NCBI GenBank assembly: GCA_035691865.1
Contig: DASSIM010000074.1
Location: 1 to 20,527 of the forward strand
DNA: 20,527 nucleotides
DNA from: Nitrosopolaris sp035691865
Lineage (GTDB): Archaea; Thermoproteota; Nitrososphaeria; Nitrososphaerales; Nitrososphaeraceae
Reading direction: 5' to 3'
In this document: piece after piece, positions 15,018 through 20,527 of the stretch
How the letters are laid out: each line of letters starts with the position of its first letter
Position numbering within the stretch: position 1 is the first letter of the stretch
Notes under the pieces: model-generated
What the model was told of the DNA's origin: nothing
The model's input: only the letters and a program-made list of their open reading frames with translations
Database searches by the model: none
Position numbers and translations under genes: made by a program

Positions 15018-15059
15018 TCACCTATTAGTGCCTATCGCTACTAGCGAAACTAATAGTGA
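15018..15059. terminator. Strong hairpin between chorismate lyase and tRNA-Ala genes
   Basis: CTATTAGT (15022-15029) pairs fully with ACTAATAG (15049-15056), and TCA/TGA continue the stem past one bulged C. Inside it, TCGCT/AGCGA (15035-15047) forms a second hairpin with a 3-base loop. The element fills the gap between the 3' ends of two convergent genes and has the symmetry needed to work for both strands. There is no T-tract, so an RNA-processing or transcript-end role is an inference. Confidence 0.45.
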
Positions 15060-15067
15060 AAGAGTGA

Positions 15068-15141
15068 TGGACCGAGTGGGATTCGAACCCACGACCTCGG
15101 CAATGCCAATGCCGCATCCTACCGGACTAGACGACCGGCCC
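15068..15141 (-). tRNA. tRNA-Ala (anticodon GGC)
   Basis: A full cloverleaf of 74 bases can be drawn on the minus strand: acceptor stem GGGCCGG/TCGGTCC, D arm with the AGTCCGGTA loop, anticodon stem CGGCA/TGCCG around loop TTGGCAT (anticodon GGC), and T arm GTGGG-TTCGAAT-CCCAC. The G3-U70 wobble pair in the acceptor stem is the alanine identity signal, and the discriminator base is A. CCA is not encoded, as usual in archaea, and there is no intron. A TATA-like GTATTAATAC lies about 30 bases upstream of the 5' end (15170-15179). Confidence 0.93.
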
Positions 15142-15385
15142 TCCGACATTTCCACAATCCTCTTGTTTGGTATTAATACGTTTAACGGATTACAGAGATA
15201 CTTCTCAGATGGTAGACATGGAATTTGATTATTTATAAAGACATCTCATAGTTTAATCCTACAGATTCTCTCCGCCCATGCCGAATTCTATCCAGCCCTG
15301 CAAGCGACGATTTTGTTGCGTGTACCTCATACTGAGGGTAGACCGGCGACTGAACCAGAATTCTGATAGTTGGAAGGACCAATAT

Positions 15386-15394
15386 CATATAATT
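15386..15394 (+). promoter_or_regulatory. TATA box of the NUDIX gene
   Basis: CATATAATT centred near 15390 predicts transcription from about 15416, matching the TTG start at 15415. The rest of the 273-base gap after the tRNA (15142-15414) shows no gene I can support. Confidence 0.45.
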
Positions 15395-15414
15395 AAGGGG
15401 GTTTCTCTTGATTA

Positions 15415-15867
15415 TTGGTATACGCAGTGACACTTGAGCGGTCTATCGGAGCAGTGATAAAATATCAATCATTTAGCGATGGGGATGATACTTATCGTGC
15501 TGAGTCAGCGGAATTTCTTTTACTGAGGAATCGCAGAGGGTTCTGGGGCTTTCCGCAAGGACATAAAGAGAGAGGGGAGACCGAAATAGAGACTTTAAAG
15601 AGAGAGGTAGCAGAGGAGACCGGTATCGAAGATATAGATATTCAATCCTATATTGGAAGAATTCGTTATTCCTATTTTAGAGCAGATGGCATGAAATCAA
15701 ACAAAGAGGTGACATTTTATTTTGCGAGCAGCCCCAGTAGGCTGATAAAGATATCAAAAGAGCACGAAGGCTTTAAATGGGTAACATATTCAGACGCTTT
15801 ATCGCTTCTCAACCATAGACAATTAATATCTATCTTGATCAGAGGGCACAGAAAGGGTCTCTATTAA
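15415..15867 (+). CDS. NUDIX hydrolase, Ap4A-hydrolase type
   Basis: A 150-residue NUDIX enzyme that should cleave a nucleoside diphosphate linked to another group. The NUDIX box is perfect: Gly49, Glu55, Arg63-Glu64, Glu67-Glu68 and Gly70 in the G-x5-E-x7-RE-U-x-EE-x-GU pattern. WGFPQGHKERGE just before and within the box, and KEVTFYFA later, are typical of asymmetric diadenosine tetraphosphate hydrolases, which remove stress-made dinucleoside polyphosphates. The start is TTG, supported by a TATA box at the distance of a leaderless gene; GTG at residue 5 is an alternative. The gene stands alone between tRNA-Ala and the radical SAM gene. Confidence 0.85.
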   Translation: MVYAVTLERSIGAVIKYQSFSDGDDTYRAESAEFLLLRNRRGFWGFPQGHKERGETEIETLKREVAEETGIEDIDIQSYIGRIRYSYFRADGMKSNKEVTFYFASSPSRLIKISKEHEGFKWVTYSDALSLLNHRQLISILIRGHRKGLY

Positions 15868-16008
15868 CCGTTACCTGTTTGCCCATCACAGGATCGTAAA
15901 TTAGACTAAATGCAACACTATGACTACCAGGCGCTACCACGCACTCATATATCTACAGAAATAGATTTATACCTAAGATTGGGCGAAATACGGAGGACTA
16001 ATAATAAG

Positions 16009-17583
16009 ATGGTTGCAGGGAAACGCATAGTTTTAACAGCAGACAGAAGTTTAATGACAAATTACAGAGGTAATTTTCTTTACGGTTTCATTGCTTGCGG
16101 ACCTTATGAGTTGGTTCCCGAATTTGTTTTTGACAAGCTATTTTGTCCAAGCGTTGAAACGGATAAACAAACCGGTGGGGTCAAGGTTGCACAATGTGGT
16201 TTGCGAAGGATCGAAGGCGCCCTCTTAAAAGAATACAGCCGGGAAGAGATTTTCCTTGCACATCCAGAAATGCTGGAAAAATGCATTGGACCTGAGACTA
16301 AAGTTGTCGGAATTAACGTTATGGATCCACTTGGAATGGCTCCCGTAACTACTACAATGTCACCCGAAAATCTGTCATACGTTGCCATGAAATTCAAAAA
16401 AATGTGTGCTTCGATTATTCAACTTAAAAAGAAATACAACTTTAAGGTGGCCGTAGGCGGAAACGGTGCGTGGGAGCTTGCGAAGCCTGACAGGATGAAA
16501 ATTCACGGTATTGATACAGTGGTAATAGGCGAAGCAGACGAGCTTGCACTCGACCTCTTCCATGATCTCGAAGCCGGTGATGCACCAGAACTGTTGCACA
16601 CATTTGTCAGAAACATTGAAAACATTCCAATGATACGAGGACCCACTATAAACTCATTGATAGAAGCTATGCGTGGCTGCGGAAGAGGCTGTGATTTTTG
16701 TGATGTTAACAAGCGCTCTAAAAAAGATATCCCACTGGAAAGACTGCAGGCAGAAGCCAAAATAAATCTCAGATATGGCTTTGATTCAATTTGGCTTCAA
16801 TCAGATGAGATGCTTCTTTATGGATGTGACAATCGAGATTTTATTCCGAATGCCGATGTAATTTTAGGTCTATGGAAAGGCTTGAAAGAAGTCGGCGCGA
16901 ATTTTATTGGAACCACTCATATGACTTTATCTGCGGTCGCGTCCTCACCGGATCTGATAAAGAAACTTTCTCAAGTTAATAATATGGACAACAACGGAAG
17001 ATGGCTTGCAACAAACCTAGGAGTTGAAACTGTAGCACCGAGAATGGTCAAAAAACATCTCGGAGTCAAGACAAAGCCGTTTAGGCCAGAAGAATGGGGA
17101 GCAGTAGTGAGAGAAGGAGCAAAAATCCTAAACGAGAACCACTGGTTTCCAGCATTGACGCTTATCATAGGTTGGCCAGATGAGACAACCGATGAGACGC
17201 AATACACGATTGATTTGATAGAAGACTTTCGACAGATGAATATGAGAGGTTTGGTGGCGCCATTACTCTATCAAGACTTTTCAGAAAAGAACTCTATGCA
17301 CTTTGGCAATCTTAACGAGGCGCAGTTCACACTCTTCTGGAAATGCTGGCAGCACAACTTGTGGGTTATAAACGACATCATTCCAATAATTATTAGAAAT
17401 AAATCATACGGTCCTGCAATGAAAGTGTTTATGGCGCTATTGATCAAAGCCGGGACTTGGGGTATAATGAGATATCTTAGAGGGCTATCCAAAACTCTAT
17501 TCAATGGTCAGACTCCAGAAGACATCGTTGAGATCTATGCTAGAAAGAGATCTGTAACTACTTCGCCTATGCCACGGCTTTAA
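16009..17583 (+). CDS. B12-binding-type radical SAM protein
   Basis: A radical SAM enzyme of about 524 residues. The [4Fe-4S] motif is CGRGCDFC (Cys224, Cys228, Cys231), followed by SIWLQSDEMLL and LGVETVAPRM, typical of the TIM barrel. The preceding 200 residues have a Rossmann-like layout, with VVGINVMDP, AVGGNGAWEL and TVVIGEADE, as in B12-binding domains that sit before radical SAM cores, though no DxHxxG is seen. Such enzymes often alkylate or link unreactive carbons; in tetraether-making archaea this class includes the GDGT ring synthases (Grs), a candidate role here. I place the start at ATG 16009, since a TATA-like ATTTATACC (15964-15972) and GGAGG lie upstream. An upstream in-frame ATG at 15910 would add 33 residues of less conserved look. 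Confidence 0.75.
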   Translation: MVAGKRIVLTADRSLMTNYRGNFLYGFIACGPYELVPEFVFDKLFCPSVETDKQTGGVKVAQCGLRRIEGALLKEYSREEIFLAHPEMLEKCIGPETKVVGINVMDPLGMAPVTTTMSPENLSYVAMKFKKMCASIIQLKKKYNFKVAVGGNGAWELAKPDRMKIHGIDTVVIGEADELALDLFHDLEAGDAPELLHTFVRNIENIPMIRGPTINSLIEAMRGCGRGCDFCDVNKRSKKDIPLERLQAEAKINLRYGFDSIWLQSDEMLLYGCDNRDFIPNADVILGLWKGLKEVGANFIGTTHMTLSAVASSPDLIKKLSQVNNMDNNGRWLATNLGVETVAPRMVKKHLGVKTKPFRPEEWGAVVREGAKILNENHWFPALTLIIGWPDETTDETQYTIDLIEDFRQMNMRGLVAPLLYQDFSEKNSMHFGNLNEAQFTLFWKCWQHNLWVINDIIPIIIRNKSYGPAMKVFMALLIKAGTWGIMRYLRGLSKTLFNGQTPEDIVEIYARKRSVTTSPMPRL

Positions 17584-17667
17584 TCTGTTGCGTGTCTTGT
17601 TACAGCTTCTTGTCAATCAGTGTTAGCAGACATAGATGCTGGATGGTGAATGCCTAACAGCAGTTGG

Positions 17668-17675
17668 TTTTTTTT
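17668..17675 (+). terminator. T8 tract after the radical SAM gene
   Basis: Eight Ts, 85 bases after the stop, preceded by a weak GCTG/CAGC inverted repeat. It fits an archaeal transcription stop between convergent genes. Confidence 0.4.
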
Positions 17676-17736
17676 ATTCCTATTAGTTGTATCGAGTGTC
17701 GTACGCGCGGCTAAAGATAAACCATAGAGAGGCTCC

Positions 17737-18075
17737 TTATTTTTTGCCAGATTCCAACTGCGCAATCGCGCCATCTGCTACACTTGCAGCCTTTGGAGTC
17801 AGAATGATAAAATAATTCTTATCAGCGCGTTCAACCGCGGTGACTGACTTGTATTTCTTAGTAGAAATATCAAACTCCACCATCCCGGCATCGATTTTAC
17901 CTTTAGTGTAGATCATCATCAAGACGTCGCCAGATAAAGGGGTTAAAGGTACTATCGAAAACACATAACCCTTGTATGAACTTACGGGTAGAACCTGTTT
18001 CATGTACGGAGCAACCGATACAAGGTACATAAACACATCCTCGATGTTGGAAAATTCCTCAAATTCAAATTTCAT
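17737..18075 (-). CDS. Small soluble protein of unknown function
   Basis: A 112-residue protein I do not recognise. It alternates short helices and strands (VFMYLVSVAPYMKQVL, YVFSIVPLTPLSGDVLMMIY, GMVEFDISTKKY), with a C-terminal KAASVADGAIAQLESGKK. There are no cysteines, no signal peptide and no true membrane helix. The gene has its own minus-strand TATA box whose centre is 27 bases from the ATG, so it appears leaderless. It lies 103 bases downstream of the flavoprotein gene on the same strand, but the TATA box suggests separate expression. Confidence 0.65.
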   Translation of the reverse strand: MKFEFEEFSNIEDVFMYLVSVAPYMKQVLPVSSYKGYVFSIVPLTPLSGDVLMMIYTKGKIDAGMVEFDISTKKYKSVTAVERADKNYFIILTPKAASVADGAIAQLESGKK

Positions 18076-18097
18076 ATGCTAGCTCGGAGGTAACCGT

Positions 18098-18106
18098 GAT
18101 ATAAGC
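18098..18106 (-). promoter_or_regulatory. TATA box of the 112-residue protein gene
   Basis: Minus strand GCTTATATC, centre 27 bases upstream of ATG 18075: the textbook archaeal distance for a leaderless mRNA. Confidence 0.5.
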
Positions 18107-18178
18107 ATAAGGCCTTGACAAAGATCTGGCATACAATGGAAGCGCTGGTTCTATTACTATTGGCTTACATTTTTCCCG

Positions 18179-19024
18179 TTATCCATAGGATTCGTACTTC
18201 ATATCAAAGCTGCCATCTTTTCTCTTGTTCCGCTCGGTTACGAATCCCTTTGGAACTAAGTAGTGCAAGGCTCCGTCAATAGTTCCCTGCCATCCACAAA
18301 CATAAAATGAAGTGTTTTCTGGCGTTATCTTTTCACCCACAAGTTCTTCTAGAGGAGAGCGGTCATTGCCTGAGTCTGACTTCAAGAATGATTCAACTCG
18401 TCCCTTCAGCCCTCCCCAAGATCGATTGAACCATTCTTGCGGCCTACTGATGCTAGCCCTATATCGGAAATTCCATTTGTCCTTGCCTTTATCTAGACTT
18501 TCTTCTTCCAAGTCGGTCAATAATTCCCTGTAACTGAGTTCATCAACGTAACTAGCTCCGTGTAAAACGACTATCTCACGGTGGCTTTGGATCTGTTTTA
18601 GGTGCAAAGAATATGAGATAAATGGGGCCAAACCCGTGCCACCTCCCATTAGAACCAATCTTCTGTTATCCGGCACACCATCATGCATTTTTTCATTAAT
18701 AGTAAAAAGTCCAACAGGTTTTACCCAGACAACTTCGTCATTCTCCTTCTTGTTAAAGAGTTCAGTAGTTAACCTGCCTGGAAGAGGCTTTCGTACCCAT
18801 CTGATGAGCAACTCAAAGTATTTTTTCTGATGTGGAGGCGAAGCGATTGAATAAGCTCTGCGAATAATCTTTTTCTCACTCGGAATAAAACTACCGAGAG
18901 TAACGAATTGACCTGCTTTAAAGTCTGGAATTGATTGCCCATCGGACGCTGAAACTCTGATAATAGAAAGGTCCTCTTTCAGAACACGGACATAGGTAAC
19001 TTTGCCCTTGTTATCGACTACCAT
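18179..19024 (-). CDS. Ferredoxin-NADP reductase-like FAD oxidoreductase
   Basis: A 281-residue flavoprotein of the ferredoxin-NADP+ reductase group. RAYS (56-59) is the FAD-binding RxYS motif, PGRLTTEL (82-89) the second FAD motif, GGGTGLAP (127-134) the pyridine-nucleotide loop, and FYVCGW near the C-terminus the usual NAD(P)-side CG motif. No iron-sulfur cluster domain is attached, so it would pass electrons between NAD(P)H and a separate ferredoxin or flavodoxin. The C-terminal KYESYG tail ends in an aromatic residue near the flavin, as in short bacterial Fpr-type enzymes. A minus-strand TATA-like CATTTATAAG (19055-19064) gives a leader of about nine bases before ATG 19024. Confidence 0.85.
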   Translation of the reverse strand: MVVDNKGKVTYVRVLKEDLSIIRVSASDGQSIPDFKAGQFVTLGSFIPSEKKIIRRAYSIASPPHQKKYFELLIRWVRKPLPGRLTTELFNKKENDEVVWVKPVGLFTINEKMHDGVPDNRRLVLMGGGTGLAPFISYSLHLKQIQSHREIVVLHGASYVDELSYRELLTDLEEESLDKGKDKWNFRYRASISRPQEWFNRSWGGLKGRVESFLKSDSGNDRSPLEELVGEKITPENTSFYVCGWQGTIDGALHYLVPKGFVTERNKRKDGSFDMKYESYG

Positions 19025-19163
19025 ACGACTCTCTCACCAGATTTAATTGCGTCGCTTATAAATGAATATATTTCTTACCGCTCGACAATGAGTAGATTTC
19101 GGATAGATATGTTTGACCCTGTGATATCTGGTATTTTTCTGGGGAATCAGAAAGTCTTAATTG

Positions 19164-19170
19164 GCTATAA
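19164..19170 (+). promoter_or_regulatory. TATA box of the 99-residue protein gene
   Basis: GCTATAA centred about 25 bases before ATG 19192, matching a leaderless transcript. Confidence 0.4.
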
Positions 19171-19191
19171 TCACCACTCATCATTGCAAGT

Positions 19192-19491
19192 ATGGCAAGT
19201 TGGATTAAGGATAAAAATTCTGGTTCTCGATCCGAAGATATAGATGAACTTGCGAATACGATCAATGAACAAAGCTCTGAACAAAGAAAGACTATCAGTA
19301 CCTTTAATAAAGCAATGAATAACTTTGCTTCCGAAAGATCGCTCGATACTTGTCTTGAAGCGCTAAACGCGTCTATGCAGATAGCAAACATCAGAGGGAA
19401 GTTAGTTGAATGCTATGAATATTATGCGAGGCTTTTAGAAAGGGAGATAGTAAGGCTGAAAAGAACCGACGTAACTCCTGCAGAACCATAG
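19192..19491 (+). CDS. Small all-helical protein of unknown function
   Basis: A 99-residue hydrophilic protein, not recognised. Residues about 15-90 read as three helices (DIDELANTINEQ, TISTFNKAMNNFA, CLEALNASMQIANIRGKLVE), ending in a Lys/Arg-rich helix, so it may be a helical bundle or oligomer. No signal peptide or metal-binding motif. It is divergent from the flavoprotein gene. Its TATA box supports ATG 19192, which also avoids the antisense frame lying across it. Confidence 0.55.
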   Translation: MASWIKDKNSGSRSEDIDELANTINEQSSEQRKTISTFNKAMNNFASERSLDTCLEALNASMQIANIRGKLVECYEYYARLLEREIVRLKRTDVTPAEP

Positions 19492-19663
19492 TCCATTTGT
19501 GTTTATTTATGAGTGTCTACTTCGATATTTATAGAAATCCATTCATTTGATCAATAGAATAGGTGAAAACGACTGCATGGGGGAGTGGAAGTAATCAAAA
19601 TGGTTCTAATTATAGAAATAGGCTCGCTGATCCTCTAAAAGTTGAGAAGGGTTAGTTGACTGC

Positions 19664-19728
19664 ATTATTGTGATGAGCAACTTTCCTCTACTAGTTCTGA
19701 CGGCTGACAATCCTGCCGTTCTGATAAT
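19664..19728 (+). ncRNA. Candidate C/D-box guide RNA
   Basis: GTGATGA (19670-19676) matches the C box RUGAUGA. CTGA at 19697-19700 could be the D' box and CTGA at 19721-19724 the D box, both preceded by GTT. ATTA (19664-19667) can pair with TAAT (19725-19728) as a short terminal stem. The C' box is poor, and the first guide spacer is 20 bases rather than about 12, so this remains a weak candidate. ACGGC/GCCGT within it can also form a hairpin. The rest of the 290-base gap (19492-19781) shows no gene. Confidence 0.25.
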
Positions 19729-19781
19729 ATCCACCTATATCATAACATTTAAATTAAAATAAATAGGAATTTTTATTAACT

Positions 19782-20527
19782 GTGAGACGTTCTAACAAAA
19801 AAGATTTAGTTTGCTTCTCCATTTTTGTTCCAATAATTTGCTTGTTTTGTTCCTCTCCTAATAATATCCTCGCTCATCCAGAAGGGGGCAATGTCGTGAT
19901 TACTGATTTAGCATCATTTACGGATACTATGGGTGTAAAAAATATAGTAGGGACAGTAGAAAATAAGAATGACGTACCTGTACATGTCGTCGTAGCTCTA
20001 AACGCGACGAGGAGCAATAACACTTATTTCCAACTCCTAACAGAACCTTACGGTAAAATTATTTATCCTTATGACGAAGTCCCTTTCAAATTCAAGATTT
20101 CTTCGTCTTCTGAGGTGAAACCTATTGGTAAGCCGTTCGTGTATAGGGCAAGTAACGTAAACATACCTCACTATGACGTCATAAGACTAAATTATAGCAA
20201 CATCCCAATCCAGAATGGTTCACTAATAGGATCAGTCAAGAATATCGCTTCATTTGATGTCAATGATTTAACAATCTATGCATCAGCTCATAACCAAAGT
20301 GGAGCACAGATCGACTCGGTCAGGAGTTACTTACCCGTCTTAAAATCTGGAGAGAGAGCTATGTTTACAGTTTCTCCTGATCCAGCACTTAGGTCAAAGG
20401 TCTCTTTCTACAGCTGTTTTGGTGTAGATTTTAGGACCGTGAACATGAAGATAAACATAGGGCAAAATAGGTATATCACTTCCAACATGACCGGTCTTGC
20501 CACAATCGATAACATCAAAGCCGATCC
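19782..20527 (+). CDS. Secreted protein with beta-rich domains, cut by window end
   Basis: The frame is open from GTG 19782 to the right edge (248 codons visible, no stop), with an in-frame TAG just upstream fixing the start. Residues 1-31 form a Sec-type signal: basic MRRSNKKD, a hydrophobic core (LVCFSIFVPIICLFC), then a likely cleavage site near ILAHPEG. What follows is strand-rich with two repeats of the same type (VVITDLASF...VGTVENKNDVPVHVVVAL and LIGSVKNIASFDVNDLTIYA), like FxLYD or other Ig-like domains used by archaeal surface proteins. Several N-x-S/T sites are present, fitting an exported glycoprotein. Its role is unknown. Confidence 0.7.
   Translation, partial: MRRSNKKDLVCFSIFVPIICLFCSSPNNILAHPEGGNVVITDLASFTDTMGVKNIVGTVENKNDVPVHVVVALNATRSNNTYFQLLTEPYGKIIYPYDEVPFKFKISSSSEVKPIGKPFVYRASNVNIPHYDVIRLNYSNIPIQNGSLIGSVKNIASFDVNDLTIYASAHNQSGAQIDSVRSYLPVLKSGERAMFTVSPDPALRSKVSFYSCFGVDFRTVNMKINIGQNRYITSNMTGLATIDNIKAD

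Noticed and set aside
15068..15141. tRNA gene as an integration site of a mobile element
   Set aside because: No integrase, no repeated tRNA 3' fragment and no element-like genes are seen in the window.
15028..15228. 66-codon plus-strand frame with a VGFEPTTSAMPMP-type translation
   Set aside because: It is the antisense of the tRNA-Ala gene; this translation is a well-known artefact of reading tRNA T-arms as protein.
15233..15433. 66-codon minus-strand frame before the NUDIX gene
   Set aside because: Overlaps the NUDIX promoter and start; no motif, and composition gives no support.
19056..19391. 111-codon minus-strand frame across the small helical protein gene
   Set aside because: The opposing 99-codon frame has the TATA box and a protein-like composition, while this frame has no supported promoter and reads as a shadow.

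Overview
The window looks like chromosomal DNA from an ammonia-oxidising-type archaeon of the class Nitrososphaeria (Thaumarchaeota), probably of the Nitrososphaera/Nitrosocosmicus kind. This rests on the gene families (UPF0182 membrane protein, COG1340-type coiled-coil protein, AMMECR1, Rv2949c/UbiC-like chorismate lyase, B12-type radical SAM protein, asymmetric Ap4A-type NUDIX), on TATA-box promoters lying about 25-30 bases upstream of start codons (leaderless genes), on frequent GTG/TTG starts, and on an archaeal tRNA without encoded CCA. No taxonomic search was possible, so the assignment is an inference.

Layout. Positions 99-4751 (+) hold a purple-acid-phosphatase-like enzyme and a 1041-residue UPF0182 membrane protein. 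Positions 4799-8032 (+) hold a glutamine amidotransferase with an Asn-rich insert, a C39-peptidase-like/TPR protein and a ThiI-like protein whose ATP-binding PP-loop is eroded. A MurG-like glycosyltransferase and an AMMECR1 protein follow on the minus strand (7982-9947), separated by a hairpin/T-tract terminator. Positions 10204-10527 hold a small zinc-ribbon frame broken by one in-frame TAG. A long coiled-coil protein (-), a small Cys/His protein (+) and a Bud32/RIO-like kinase (-) lead to a plus-strand cluster of UbiE/MenG-like methyltransferase, UbiA-like membrane protein and UbiC-like chorismate lyase (12955-15014). A tRNA-Ala(GGC) gene (-) faces the cluster across a strong hairpin. Then come a NUDIX hydrolase, a B12-binding radical SAM protein, a small unknown protein (-), a ferredoxin-NADP reductase-like flavoprotein (-), a small helical protein (+), a possible C/D-box RNA, and a secreted protein cut by the right edge.

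How the genes may work together. The clearest functional grouping is 12955-15014: chorismate to 4-hydroxybenzoate (UbiC-like), attachment of a prenyl chain (UbiA-like) and ring methylation (UbiE-like). These are three steps of a ubiquinone-like logic, which would be unexpected in an archaeon group known for menaquinones. An atypical kinase sits divergently beside it. The remainder is mostly single-gene transcription units with their own TATA boxes. Several otherwise conserved enzymes carry Ser-, Asn- or Pro-rich inserts, a trait shared across the window. I see no integrase, transposase, CRISPR array or defence island.
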